A DNA stretch of 64,000 bases from Rusavskia elegans (GCA_011316305.1 SAUG01000106.1:186001-250000), one strand, 5' to 3'; counted from the stretch's first letter, positions 11,093 through 24,100 are shown. The notes: generated by a model not told the origin, from the sequence alone. Program-made: numbers and translations.

Positions 11093-13634
11093 ATGGCTGA
11101 AGTCTTTTCGGCATTCGCGGGCGCAGCCTCTTTGATCGACGTCGCTCTACGGGCATGTAGTGTGCTTTACGATTCGAGCCTCTATTTGAAAGATGCACCA
11201 CAGCTGTCTCAGCGATTGCAACGAACGATCCAAAGCGTGGAATCCGTTCTTCAAAATCTCAAAGAATTTGTAGCGCTTCATCGCCAACGGCAGGTTTCAG
11301 CAGGCCTACCAGACTTCCTACCGGGTGCAGTGAACGATGAGATCATCTCGATCAGAGCCGAATTGGATACCCTGTCAACGTTGCTACCGGCTTCTGGCTC
11401 AAGCGGCCAGCTTCGCGCCAAATGGAAATGGGTTCTTGATCGGAAGAAAGTGACTGAGGTCCTCAAGGCACTCGATAGTCATCAGAATACCTTGAATCTC
11501 GCATTACAAATCTTCGAACAGTAAGAGTTGCCAGCTTCATTTACGTTCCTGTGTTTTTGAGGTTATGTCACCCTCATTTGAGTCCTTCGGCTTTAGTGCA
11601 ATCTGGATATTCCATTTCGGCTGCTGTAATCTAGTTCACTGACCAGCTCCCTCGTAGGCGAAATGGCATCGGACTCCAAAACGACCTCAGAGAAGACGCC
11701 AAGAACCTCAAAGACGAGTTGGTCTCGGGAAATGCCGGATTGCACGCTGATCTCAACATGTTGGCTCAGACATCTCAAACTCTATTGTCAGCTCAAGAGT
11801 CTCTGAGATATGGTTTTGCAAGTCTTCACGAAGCGGTGTCGACGGGGCAGAACACGATGATCGAAAGTCTCAATACCATTGGAGAGTCACTGTCTCAAAT
11901 ACAGATACGCGATAATCACCTACAGTCCAGCACAGTTCTGACAGCACCTACGGAAGATGTGCTCACACGACTCTTCCGAGCAGAGCTCCGGCGTGTGATT
12001 GTGCCAACCGTTCATCAATGCTTTGACACCTTGAAGGGCAGTCGCGATAGTCAGCTTGAAGAGATTAGAAAGAAGATCGACGAGATGGCTAATCAGCTGG
12101 GCTTGATATCTTCTGGCAATCAGTACTACAACGTCAAGCCATCATATTGTTCGTTACATGAGATCGGCAGCGCACCCAGTCACATTCATCAAGAGTCGGC
12201 TGCCTTGGCCACTCCTTGTGATCAGTCAACCATCGCGTCTGGTATATCAAACTACCAAAACCAACCCAAAGGTCAACATCACCAGAAATGGAGCTGTTCT
12301 TGGATTTTCCGTTGGAAAATTGGAACTCTTCGGGTGACCATATCCACACAAGTCACCAAGCGAAAGATATCCCCTGATTATCGTGCTGACGGTTTCCTAT
12401 CTCCGCAAAAGTCATACCGAGTTAACATCGAATTTGTACCAGCTCAGTCTTTGATCCAGTTGAGAGGTCTTAACTTATCCGTCGCGAACACGCAAGACCA
12501 AAGGGGCTACTATCAGATTTGCCCGTTCCTATCTACTTTCGCTGTAGTCCCTGATGATGCAGAAATATGGGGATTTATCCAGGACAACAATATTAAGGGT
12601 ATCCAAGATCTGTTTCAGAGGGGGCTTGCTGCGCCCAGTGATCGTAATACAAATGGTAGGACTTTGTTGATGGTAGGTGTCCTCCCACATGACCAACGCA
12701 ATTTTAGAACTCACGCTTTTTCCAGCAGGCTGCACTCTGTGGTCATCTAGAAGCCTGTCGTCTTCTTCTAGGCGAGGGTTCCGACCCTTTGGTTGTGAAT
12801 ATGTAAGTCTATAATACGTGGTTGTGGTTCTATCTCTGACATTTTCAATCACCGTAAAGATATGGAGCAAGTGCAACCGATCACGCCAATCGAGGGTTCT
12901 GCCTGAAATTACGTCGAGACTGCAACTGGGTGGGCGTTATTGACGTGTTGCAACAGGTGGACAGCGATACCATGGAAGCCACTTCTATCTCGCAGAGTTG
13001 CTTGATCGATTGTATCACTCAAGCTCAAACTTTCAGTGGAAAGCTAGGACGACCAAAACCCCTAGATTCACCATATTTCCAAAAACTCAAGCAGTATAAA
13101 TATAGCCTTAGTACCGTGGAAGACAACTGGCCAGCTGTTTTCAGATGGATCTATATTGTACAAGATGCGTTCCTAAAGCTATCTCCAGAGGGTATCAGAT
13201 GTACGCTACAGACCGTTCTTGGTTTCGGCGCCGATATATACGCTCGATGGCTTGGGGTGCCTCCTCTCCAATACCTCTTCCGAGCGTTCGGGCATCTTGA
13301 TACGAATGAGAAGCTATATGACAACATAATCGAGGTGGCAATAGCACTATTAGAAAACGGGGCAGATCTTTTCGCTCTCGACGACAAGGGTTGGTCTGTC
13401 TTCGATGCCACCAAATCTCTTGGGCGGATCTCCAAGCTTTCTCTAGCTTTGCAACGGGCTGGATATGATCTTGAAGAGGTTATATACAAGATCTATTTGG
13501 CGCAGTGGGCTTTCTGCAATCCGGGCCGTAGTCTTGCAAAGACCACTGCTGTTGACCTTGCTCAGATCGCGCCGCCATCTACAGCAGGACTTGTATCGAG
13601 GAGGGCCGTTGTGGGAGACAGACTCGAGGATTGA
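11093..13634 (+). CDS. fungal N-terminal-domain / ankyrin-type protein
   Basis: Predicted 764 residues from four exons: 11093-11520, 11658-12672, 12726-12802 and 12860-13634; all junctions are GT-AG and in phase. The N-terminus (MAEVFSAFAGAASLIDVALR) resembles the helical N-terminal domains of fungal STAND/PigL-type proteins thought to act in signalling or incompatibility. A coiled-coil-like stretch follows, then a WIFRWKIGTLRVTIS segment that I recall from ankyrin proteins of related fungi. An ankyrin repeat is rebuilt only across two introns (TLLM-QAALCGHLEACRLLL then GSDP), which strongly supports the splice model. Further degenerate repeats follow around residues 640-720 (LLENGADLFALDDKGWS). 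There is no NACHT or NB-ARC domain. Molecular function unknown. Confidence 0.75.
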
Positions 13635-15282
13635 ATGTTTGCTCGGTTCTCAGTACTACTTCACAGATAGAGATACATAGAGGAGGGAACAAGTGAGCTA
13701 ATACAATCCTTCCAGCCTGTTGACACTGCTATAACAGCCAAGATCAATCCATGTATGGTACATCTTCAACCAGTGACAGGAAATCCAGGGTGACACTAAC
13801 AGTGGTCGATAACTTACTATCATCGCAGCTCTAACATTACAGATCACAACATTCACCTCAACCAGGCCCGACCAACAGCCGATCATCCCAATTCCAATTA
13901 CATGCAACCCACCCCGCATACCTCCCCAGCTCTGCACTCTCCCCATCACTTCCTCAAGCATCGGTATCTCCATCCTCTGCACGCCCTCCCCCCTCCCCAT
14001 CCTGCCGCCCTTACCCAACCCCCTCGAAAGCAATACACCTCCCAAACCAACTAACCCTCCTCACCACCATCATACCACCTGCACAACACCCAAACAATAT
14101 TCCTGTATCTGCCAGCAGCGCTCCCGCGCCTACAAGTTGCTAGCTGAGAGCCTCCAGAAGACCTCAAGTTCCCACCAAGATCAAAGCCACTGTGCGGCCC
14201 CCCTTTTTGCTGCATATTGAGAGTCTTGCGCCAGCGAGCCTTCTAAACCTTGGACCACAGTCGAGACACAACGCGCCATAGGTAGCGAAGGGTACGAAGA
14301 CGCTGATGGAATGCGGCAAGGGATGGCTGTGGTTTATGGAGCGATTGGAGGAATAACGAGAAGAAAGCAGGGGGCGAAAGGGGAAGAGGAGGAAAGGGTA
14401 ATATGGCTAGCTAGATAGCTGATTTTTTTGATTCTCATTTCCGCCATCGCTACCTGCTAATGCCAGTCTCCAGATCCAACCTGGCTGTAAATGCGTGCAT
14501 ATCGATCGTCTCGGGCGCCAAGGCTGCAATCCATTGCGTATCTGACATTTCAGAATCACACGAACGCGCCACATACATAATATCGACATCGTGATCCAGA
14601 CAATTTTAGATCCAAGCATGTTTAATCAGAATTAAGAGAAAGAGTAGGAACGTTCCCTAGCGATGCTCTCATATGGTCTTGACGAAACTCGCTATTGAGA
14701 TATGCTGTATGTCTCCCTACATCCACAAGTTTGTTCTTCTAATCCCAATAACCTGTCACGTTCGCATCACATGAGTTCCGGTACACAAGGTTCGCTATAC
14801 TATGAGTAGGTGCTTCATTTCCAACATAGATCAAAGGAAAGATAAGATGGAAACGAAGAAATATGATCGCGACCTGCAGCGGTGATAGTAGTGACATTTG
14901 ATAGCTTGAATCATTGTTTGATGAGTTTTTCAACGTCTGAAGTCTATTCCCCACCTCTCAGCACCACCCATGCCGCAAAAACAAGATCCATCTTACAAGA
15001 ACTACCATATAACGCAATTCCCATTATCTTCAGTATCCAGCCCTCAAAACCTCCTCAGTCAAGCACCAACATTCCCGTAAACGTCGCTCAAGACTACTCT
15101 TCAACAAATCAATACAATATAGGAAAGATGACATCCCGATGCTGTATCTTACCAGATACAGCTCAGCAACGATCCCTAATCTACAGCCAGCGACCTTAAT
15201 TGTCATCGCTGTCGTAATCTAGGAGTGGTAGAACAGCTGAGATCGAGATCGAGAAGTATTGCTTTCATATCACCTACAATTT
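13635..15282. other. intergenic
   Basis: 1.65 kb with no recognised gene. A C-rich, purine-poor tract at about 13950-14110 creates spurious Gly/Arg-rich frames on the - strand. A short open frame at 14407-14619 (-) and others at 14739-15199 show no family resemblance. Confidence 0.45.
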
Positions 15283-16227
15283 TCACATATACTTCTTCTG
15301 CCCCGGTCCAAACGACCATCCAACACTTATAAAAGGCTCAATATCATAATCAGGCGCCTCCTTCAAGAACTTCTCCAACCTCTCACCCAGTGCCGGACGG
15401 TTCTCCATTGAAAGGCCCAGCGCATACCAAGCCACCCTCTTGATCTCGCCCGTTGCCACATCAATAGTCACCGCCAGCGGGAACCCATCTTTCGAAAGCC
15501 AATCAATCTGATCCGGTCTCTCAACAGCATCGACATCATAATCATAGCCCGCAATGGCCGCAAACCACGTAGCTCTATCGCCCGTCATAGGGCCATCAAC
15601 AGCGAAGTACATATCCACGGTATTAGAGTAGAAATCGACAGCCACATGTCGAACATCAGTCAAGCCCAACGAATTGAAAAGCTTTTCATAAGCCGTGATG
15701 GATTTCGGAACGTCGCCTTTCCGAAACAGGTTGAATAGATGTTCCATATAGCCCATACAAGCCCTCGCTTTGACGAGTCCTCGCACTGGGTCGAAATCGC
15801 AGGATTGGCGCGGGGACGGCGTCTGCTGCTGGCGGCCCCACAGGAATGGTCGCATGCATGGTGTGCTCCACGCATCCAATAAAGTTGCGAGGGGGTTGTT
15901 TGGTGCGAGGAGTTCGGCGTCTTCGGCGATGCGGAGGACTTCTACGGGACGACGTTCGTAGAAACGGAAGTTAAGGGCGTCGTTCTCGCGGGATGTAGCG
16001 CCCAGGACAATAGCTCCTTCGCGGAAGTTCTGCGAGTAGGCGGCGATAACGGCGCGTACAGTAGGCTTGGAGAATGGTGAGCCCTGGGAACAAGGTTACT
16101 ATCTGTCGAAATACATCGCGGAGTTTAAGGTAAAGATACGGACAATGACGGTACAGATCTTCTGTATCTCGTCAAGGAACTTTGCGCCTGTGAACTTGAA
16201 TGTCTCGGGAAGAGTCAAGTCAGTCAT
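15283..16227 (-). CDS. ABBA-type aromatic prenyltransferase (CloQ/NphB-like)
   Basis: Predicted 294 residues from two exons, 16144-16227 and 15283-16083, close to the ~300 residues of the family. Soluble ABBA prenyltransferases attach a prenyl group from an allylic diphosphate to an aromatic acceptor without a DDxxD motif. Recognisable features are DALNFRFYERR (residues 63-73), CDFDPVRGLVKA, VRHVAVDFYSNTVDMYF, the block ending DQIDWLSKDGFPLAVTIDV, and KRVAWYALGL. Fungal members are known from a few ascomycetes. The intron (16084-16143) has a weak GTCCGT donor but a good CCCAG acceptor and restores phase 0, giving ICTVI followed by GSPFSKP. A Gln-rich insert near residues 105-125 (WGRQQQTPSPRQS) looks atypical. 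No polyketide or terpene synthase lies adjacent, so its acceptor is unknown. Specialised metabolism is the likely role. Confidence 0.82.
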
Positions 16228-16767
16228 GATGGCGTTGGCTGTGGTCGGAGAATTGCCGTTGAACGAAGCTGGTGGTTGAAAGGTTCTGGCGTTGCAGGTA
16301 TTTTGGGACAAATAAACAACATTCATCTCGTTCACCTTGACCAATACGTCACCAAATTGGTCAAAATCGAGACTTCGATAGCACGATACATCGACTTATC
16401 GCACACAATCAGCAATGAGTCGGAAGTCTCCTTTTCTTCCGAGACAAAATGTTGAAACTACAAACCAGGGAGGAGTGAGACGAGTGTAGGACGCGAGTGT
16501 CGCCCCTCACGGTGAATACCTCAAGATGTTCCAACGACACAACGGGCAATCACCCGCTTTAAGTTATCGCAGCACCAAAAGCGTCCGAGACAGTAGCAGT
16601 AAGTCCGAAGATCATAGTAGGGTTGGGAGATCGAAGAGTCCATCAGGACCGGCACCACATAGTTTACCCATGAGCGGGTCTGCTCGGCCGACGATCGACT
16701 GAAAAGGTCCTTGGGTATCCAGCCGTTCCTCCCCCTTCCACCGCCCAGCCGTAAATCCCCTGTTCCC
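16228..16767. other. intergenic
   Basis: 540 bp between convergent/tandem - strand genes; probable promoter of the prenyltransferase at its left part and 3' region of the next gene at its right. No further gene recognised. Confidence 0.45.
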
Positions 16768-17383
16768 TTACAGCCCAAGCAACTCGGTGACCCCTCTCCT
16801 CTTATCCAGAGCATCCGCCTCTTTCCTCAAAACATCCGCCCTAAACCTCCGAAACGCCGTCTCAATCCTCTCCCTGCTTTCCGAATCCCGAGTTATAGTC
16901 TTTCCAGCCGACGCACTCCCAGTCAAAAGACCAGTCTCACCGCCAATGAAGAGGCCTCCGAATCCGAAAAAGGTATACGCAGCCACGTCGCCGAGTGTAG
17001 AAGGTCGCATAAAGGGCGTCATGTCTGGTATGGCTTCTATACAAGAGCAAGAACCAAATCAGTAATCCAGGCGTAAAGGTACTCGCGAGGAGACAGGACT
17101 CACCTTCCCTCCCATCCGCAAACTTAACATGCGTCGGCTTCTCGTGCGCACGAAAGGCATTGAACATCTGCATCCTCGTTCTCCTCAGCCGAAAAGCCAG
17201 GAAGGCTCCAAGTCCCAGGCCGATTAGGGAGCCGATAGTGACATGGGTGCTGATCTTGCCGGCGGCACTCTTGAGGGCATCGCGATCGGAGTCTTGCAGG
17301 TCGTGCTTGAAGTGCTCTTCTGCGAGGGCGGCGATGTCTTGGCCTGCGTTTTTGCGGAGGAGGGCAAGGGAGTCAGAGGACAT
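16768..17383 (-). CDS. small two-helix membrane protein, conserved hypothetical
   Basis: Predicted 182 residues from exons 17104-17383 and 16768-17036, joined by a GTGAGT donor and TATAG acceptor, phase 1. It starts MSSDSLALLRKNAG. Two Gly-rich hydrophobic stretches are visible: IGSLIGLGLGAFLAFRLRR (about residues 51-69) and AAYTFFGFGGLFIGGETGLL (about 112-131). A conserved-looking charged C-terminus follows, RIETAFRRFRADVLRKEADAL. Small Gly-rich helices with Arg-rich flanks suggest an organellar, perhaps mitochondrial, membrane protein; that is inference. No enzyme motif is present. The interval to the upstream chitosanase gene is only about 240 bp. Confidence 0.7.
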
Positions 17384-17624
17384 TTTGGGATGGGGGCAGG
17401 GAAGGCGATCTCTTGAAAGGAAGGTTCAATGGGGGGACACGTGAGGGATTTTGCAGTTTTGAGGAGGAAGCAAGGGAGTGCATTGAAGTGGTTCAAGGAT
17501 GATGTCATGCGCTAATTCATTCTAGCCGAGGATAAGCCTTTAGCGCACTACGCGCTACTATTTATAGCTGGTCGTCAACCTTCGTCAATCCCCTCCTCCC
17601 ATGTCCTTTGCTCCTTCAAACTTA

Positions 17625-18526
17625 TCAAGAGAGTCTCGCGATCAGCCTATTCCCCAAGGCCGTGATCGAGTCTTCGAACTGCTGGAAATTGGTAGCGCCC
17701 CAGTTCGCGCTTGAGCCGGGCACCGCATCATCGCCCGGAAAAGCGATGTACAGCACATCAGCCTCGTCATGTCCATTGTTGCCATTCATGCTCGTGCCGA
17801 AGCAAGCAGTAGCCAGGGAGAGACTCGTCTCGCCCACCAAAGGCGGCCCGTCATCGCCGTTGGTGTCGCCCCAGACACCGTAGAACTGTAAAGGTCATCA
17901 GCACTCAGCTGATACAAACTTCAAGGGGCACTGGAAGAGCGGGCCTTACCATCTTCTCCCCACAAACAACCGCGATCACGCTCAACGGCTTGATGCCCAC
18001 ACTCTTCGGATCAAACGTCGCCCCACCATCGTCGCGTTCGTTGCCAAACACCACATACGGGTGGATATTGGCGTTCAAATCCGAGATTCTGCTGCCTGAA
18101 GCCGCTTGAACTTCAGCTTTCCAGCGCGTCTGGCCCTGCGTATCTTCCGAGTAACCGCAGCGGCCGTCGACGGGATTGGATAGGTCGCCGTCGCAGTCGA
18201 TATCCATGTTGGCAAGCTTCGTGGATGGGCCGTGGAGGTAGATGGCGTGTTTTCCACTGTCGGGAAAGGCTTTGCGACAGTAGGACCATTCTAGAAAGTT
18301 GCAGAGTAAGTCAATGGGTGGGTGGCATCGGAAGAATGGGAAGTCATGGGAGATGCGTACGAGCGCTACCACCGTCTTCATCGTAGAAACCGCCTTTGAG
18401 CTTTTCCGTGCCCGTGCAGGTGGTGGGCTTTACGCGGTTGTAGAAGCTGCGGACGTTGGTGGGGACGGAGAGGCCGGAGATGCCTTGGGCTCCAACGAGG
18501 GCTGCGAGGGCGACAGTGGCTTTCAT
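17625..18526 (-). CDS. GH75 endo-chitosanase, secreted
   Basis: Predicted 252 residues from exons 18370-18526, 17950-18290 and 17625-17885. It should cleave beta-1,4-linked glucosamine polymers outside the cell. The first ~20 residues ([20 protein letters not shown]) form a signal peptide. GH75 landmarks in order: [15 protein letters not shown] (80-87), [18 protein letters not shown] (120-137), [13 protein letters not shown], then [12 protein letters not shown] (167-178), VGETSLSLA and [12 protein letters not shown]. Asp173 in WGDTNGDD and Glu185 in VGET are my candidates for the catalytic acid pair known for the family. The first donor could be GTGGTA (exon end 18373) or GTAGCG (18370); both keep frame. 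The second intron has a GTAAGG donor and ACAG acceptor. Length and landmarks all look intact. Confidence 0.9.
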
Positions 18527-20441
18527 GGTGGTGTTGTATAGGCGAGTGATACTGGAATAGTGTTGTGAGGATGATAGGATATGTTGAAGGTCGGGACCAA
18601 TTCTAATTCGATTTTGTAATGTTTGGAATTAGGCGTGCACATGGAAGCCCTTTATCCATACCATTGCGCCCCCAATAGCTTGTCATCGTCGTGCATGCAG
18701 ATACGGAGAGGAGATTCGTCACGGAGCGACCAATTGGCACCCCTATACCACATCACGTTGGCGGTAGCTGTGTATATATAAACGAGGCTGTAGGCGAGCC
18801 TGCATCGTAAGCGCTAGGCCAGATACCAGCCACCCCCAGAGATCACACAAGCAATACTTCCGGAATAAGCCATTTGGATCGATTACAGAGTGTTACTGAG
18901 CAGAGTCATATTCAAGCGATGTCACCGCCAACAGGCCAAAAACAAGCCACGACATCTGGCAATCACACACACTCGCTTACTTACGACTGCCATTGGATGA
19001 CATAACGAGCTGGAGGTCTGAAATATGAAGCCTGGCCGGCTTTTTTATCATTTTTATGTCAACTTTCCGAGTCGATCATGTAATGCGTCGCACTCGGTTG
19101 AGGATGGGAGTTGGGTATTGGAGACCCTTGGAGAAAGGAGAGTGGAGAAAGAGATGGGGGAATCAGCAAACAAAGCAGAGATGGTGCTCACAGCGCCGAC
19201 TCCGTCGTCCGTTGACTCGCCCTGGGAAAGTAGGATGTCAAATCGAAATGAGCGGTAATGGATGCAATATTCGATTTTCAATACCTCGAGGTGGCTGGCA
19301 CAGACACTCATTGCGCCGAGCTTGGGCCGTATGCTATGCAGGAATATTCCGAAACCGTGATCTCGGAACACAATTGCTATGACCTAGCAGTCTGACGCAG
19401 TAAGCTGACGAAATGATTGGATCAATCAGGTGTCATATGCGGGGAGGACATCGATTCAGGGGTGTGGATGACGTAATCCATGCCAAGCCGCCAGGGGTGC
19501 CACGTGGAGTTGGCGCCTCCCGTAATTCCCAGGGACTTTTTCATCTGGCAGCATCTCCACAGGACAGGATCTCGGATACATCTTGCTCCCTTCAATCGTT
19601 CAATGGCGATGGCAAGGTTCGAGATCCACCTGGCAGCCATGGCCCATTGGAGCGCTCCAGAGCTGGCAATCCGAGCGGCACTATTTACCCCAGATTAACT
19701 TCCCACTCCACTCGCCCGCATCGCCTTACGCGCAGCACGGTTCATCGTCTAACGTCTTCTTGTTAGCATCTGAATGTCCGGCTACCAATCCGGTCAGCGC
19801 CGTCAGAGCTAGGGCCTCGAACGTTGGAGCCAATGCTTCACCATGGCCGTTTGTGGACAGCCGTTGAGGAGGTCACATCGGATGCCTGCGAATAGTGCTT
19901 CCTTTCCGTTATGGCGCCAGGGGATCCTCACCCTACCACCAGGCTAAGTGCTACTCTTACGTGTGACCTCTCGGGTGCTCTCTTGCCCTGAGCCAATTCC
20001 TTACTTAATATTTCGGGTACTCGCCTTTTTTTCCCAACAACATGTTCGTATTCTCCTGCCTCGGCTGCGACATTGGGCATCAAGACCATCATTCCACAAC
20101 AGCAAAAGTTGTACGGCCTGTCTCGACCTCTGCATATGCCCCTCCATCACTCCTTTCGCTCCAAGCTTCCTCATTCTTTCTACGTCTTCGATAATCGTTT
20201 TGCGACTTGATTTAACCAATGACCATATCCACATCCATCTTTGTACGTTTCCATTGAGCATTTTCAATGAAAGATATCCACATTGTATCGAGCGTATAAC
20301 AGCCACTCACCATATCTACTGACACCCGGCAGTTGGATGACCCGCCAGAGACTATTAAGGCCGCGCCCAAAAGCCACAAAGCCGTGACATGAGCGGGCGA
20401 GTGCTTCCTTGGTTCAGTCAAAGAGATCATTTATCGCCGCT
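18527..20441. other. long intergenic region upstream of NOS and chitosanase
   Basis: 1.9 kb shared by the divergent chitosanase and NOS genes, so it likely holds both promoters. Several open frames of 60-125 codons on both strands (19025-19867, 19948-20322) show no family resemblance and overlap each other. Nothing else is supported. Confidence 0.5.
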
Positions 20442-23400
20442 ATGCCGTTCGCGGACTCGAAAGGCTCTCTCGTCACTGTACAAGAAATCTACGAAGCCGA
20501 CTTTAATTTACCGAGCAAGAAGCAGATGATTATTGACACCTATACCCCTGGTGGAGCACCCAATTCTTTTAGTACGGCCGGGTCCTCAACCTCTAGCAGC
20601 ACACCTACGACTGCCACGTCCACGGAGTCCCATCAATGGGAAGAAGACGCATGCGAGGCCGTAGAACAACCGGCAATACGACGCTGTCCTGTCGTAAAAG
20701 AGTTCCACGAGGCACAGGCTCATCATCCAATCCTAGCATCCACTGGCTGTACCAAGAACTTTTGCCAAGCTGGTCGTGCAGTGCATACTGATGAGCCTCG
20801 GGTAGGAGAGAACAGGGCATTGGAGCTAGTAGAGAAAGAAGCAGAGGGATTCCTTCGAGAGCTCCACCAAGAGGGCTTCTTCGACAATGACGAAGCCTTC
20901 GAGAGCCGGCTTCAGAGCGTACTCGCGGAGATCAGATCAGGTGCACAGGATGGTATTGTTCGAGAGAGCGAGAAGCGCAGCGCAGTCGGTGGCAACTGGT
21001 ACCAAACCCCGGCAGAACTGGAATTCGGGATCCGACGATCTTGGCGAAATGCAAGAAAATGCATCATGAGGTCCCATAGCGATGAGCTGAAGTGAGTTGT
21101 ACTGTCCAACGAGAACCCACGTGGAGTTCCTAACACCATGTTCTCTGCAGGCTTTGCGATCTACGAGGAATCACATCAAGCGCTGAAATGGCCAGTGAGC
21201 TTGTACGGAACATGTGTGAAGCTTTCAATGACGGCAATGTGTTGCCTACAGGTAACAGCCCAGCTTTACTGCTTGCGTTCAGTGACTGAATCACCCGCAC
21301 AGTGTTCGTGTTTCCACCACGCCAGATTGACAGCAGGGGGCCGATGATCTGGAACCACCAAGTGCTTGAATTTGCAGGCTATGAAATGAACGATGGCACC
21401 ATCCTTGGCGATCCAAACAGCACTGGACTTACGAAAGCGATCATCGAACTTGGTTGGAAACCTCCCAGACCTAGGAGTCGATGGGACTTGTTACCTCTCG
21501 TCGTCATGGCAGATGGTGACGTACCCGCCATGGTCGAGATACCTTCTGAACTGGGCAGATTGGTCGAGATCCGTCATCCACGGTACACTGCTGAATTCGA
21601 GAAGCTTGACCTCAAGTGGGTGACTGTCCCAGCCCTGACAAGACTAGGCTTCGATATTGGTGGCGTACAATACACTGCTGCACCCTTCATTGGTTGGTTC
21701 ATGGATGCTGAAATAGGGGTCCGTGACCTAGCTGACACCTTTCGCTACAACGCACTGCCTGATATCGCGCAAGCCCTAGGATTGATTGACACAACAATTG
21801 AAGGCCTTGAGGGACTGGAAGATCTCCCTGAGTATGAGCGACTATCCGTGCTATCTCGGTCCCAGCAGGAACTGACCTATGCCGTGCACTGGTCCTATCA
21901 GCAAGCGAAAGTCAGCATGAGCGATACACTCACGGCCTCGACGAAGTGGTGCCGCTACGACGATGACTTTAAAGCGAAGAACGGCTTCCGATTGCCTGCG
22001 GATCCCTACTGGCTAGCACCACCTCAAGGATCGATAGTTCCAATCTGGCATCGAGGTGGTGCTCCCAACTACCAGCCAAAGCCGTTGATCTGCAGACATG
22101 TGCAAGACCCTCTGAAGGCCTGGGGAAGGGAAAAAGTCAATCTGCCCACCACTGCAAAACTGCTCCACCTTGTCGACACCAAAATCCCTGATCGACCAAT
22201 TCTTCCAGTGAAAAGCTCGAGCAGTTACTGTGTGGTACCTACACCACGGAGGCGCGATGAAGGCTATGGTGGAATCCTTGCTGGACGGCCAACACCACAG
22301 ACAATATCTGCCTCGCAGACGCAGGCTTCGTCCGTGGAACCACCGACCTTCCATGATCGCCAATCATCCTCTCCTCTATCAGTGACGGTGTTCTTTTGTA
22401 GTGCAGGGACCTTCGCCGAGAAAGTGGCCGTGAAGCTTACTGACCGGCTGAGAGACTTGGCACAAGGTTGTATGAATCTCTCTGTGTGCTCTACCATCGA
22501 ACCGCTCAATCAGCTGCAGGCTTCGGCTATCCGTCCCGGCAGCATCGTTCTTCTCGTCGTTAGCTCGACCGGACAAGGCGAAGTCCCAGCCAACGGTAGT
22601 CGATTCATTGCAATGTGCGACAGAGAGGCTGGGAAACGCTTGACTAGCCCTCAAAGAAGTTTCAGATACGCCATTTACGGCAACGGCGATAGTCGTTATG
22701 CAGCAACATACAATGGCGCAGCCCACATCATAGATCAGCGACTTCGACAAATCGGGGGCTTAATACTCGCTGGCGGGCTTCACCAAGGTGATACTGCTGT
22801 CGCTACCACAGCTCTGCAAGCTCTGAATTCGTGGTGGACGAAGCTGCGGCCTGCGATAGAAGACCTTGCTTCGGATTCGCCCAAACTCAGGCGAGCAAAC
22901 AGCGATGATGATTTTGGCAAGGGCCCGACTCTTCGAACAATTGATTTTCAGACAGAAGCCACGTCGCGGCATCAAGTACGCTTCAAACAACTGCGCACTG
23001 ATCACTATGAAGCTAGGGTCGCCAACATCAATCCATCATACCGCGAACACTATCAGGGAACCTATCTCGTAACGCTAGACATTGGAAGCAGACGGTACGA
23101 GGATATGGGATGCATCCAAGTCCTTCCTATCAACTCCCCACCCAAAGTTCGAAGGGCGCTGCGAGCGCTAGGCGTAAGCGGATCAGCAACGTTGTGCTTG
23201 AACATCCCAGGCACAGACAACCCATCATTTTCAACTTTCCTCACTGAGTACATCGACCTCGAATCCCCCTTCCCGAACTTCGAATGGCTTCAAACTCTCG
23301 TTGCAAACACCGTCAGCGAAACCACACTCAACTCACGTCCCTCCCTCGACGTACTCGAACATCTCCATTCATCGGGACACATACCAGCTGAAACCAACCC

Positions 23401-24100
23401 AACCACCAAGATCTGCCTCGCCTTACCCCCCCTCCATCCCCGAACCTACTCCATCGCATCTTGCCTCTCCTATTCCTCCACCACACCACCCAAAACCGCA
23501 ATGCGCAAGCCCAGCAATCAACTCACCATGCTCACCAAACCCTTCCCCACCGGCCGCTTCAGCCACACCTTTCTTTCCTCTTCTCGCCCTCCCGCCCCCC
23601 TCCGCTACCGCCTCCTCCCCTCCCCACCGGCCGAAAAACTACTCACCATACCCTCCTCAACCCCTCTCATCATCATCGCCACAGGCGCCGGCTTCGCTCC
23701 CGTCCGCTGCCTTCTCCAACGTCGAATCGCCACTTCTCTTGCATCCAAAACCGCCAACACCAAAAACAACAGTCAAAGCATATCCCTCTTCCTCGGCCTC
23801 AAAGCCGCCGACATATTCCTCTTCTCCCCCATCCTCAACGAAGCGGCCGCAACACCTCACTTGTTGTCTCGACTTTGCATCGTCCCGAGTAATTCCGACG
23901 GAGTTCGCGTATACGATCGGTTGCTCGAAGAAGGAACGAGGGAGAAGATGCGAGAGATGGTTGTCGAGAGACGGGGGTGGGTGTTTGTTTGTACGGGTAT
24001 TGAGGCTGCGAGGGGGACGAGGGGGGTTTTTGAGCGTGTATTGGAGGGGTGTGGGGGCGTGGAAGGCATGGGGGAGAGGTGGATTGAGGAAGTTTATTGA
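20442..24100 (+). CDS. nitric oxide synthase, full-length (oxygenase + flavodoxin + reductase)
   Basis: Predicted 1182 residues from exons 20442-21091, 21151-21251 and 21303-24100, with textbook GTGAGT/GCAG and GTAACA/ACAG junctions. NOS oxidises L-arginine to NO and citrulline using NADPH and O2. Oxygenase domain: a CX4C pair (Cys103, Cys108) matching the dimer zinc site; WRNARKC with heme-thiolate Cys207; VFVFPPR; DLLPLVV; IRHP; LKWVTVPAL; and GWFMDAEIGVRD with substrate-binding Glu387. DPYWLAPPQGSIVPIWH matches the pterin/dimer region. Linker ~500-610. Flavodoxin ~610-760, with VVSSTGQGE and YAIYGNGDSRYAATYN. FAD/NADPH module ~800-1182: RTYSIAS (964-970), TGAGFAPVR (1044-1052) and WVFVCTG (1143-1149). 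The mammalian layout is complete, although the FMN loop (FFCSAGTFAEK) and C-terminus diverge. No transmembrane segment or signal is seen. Confidence 0.92.
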
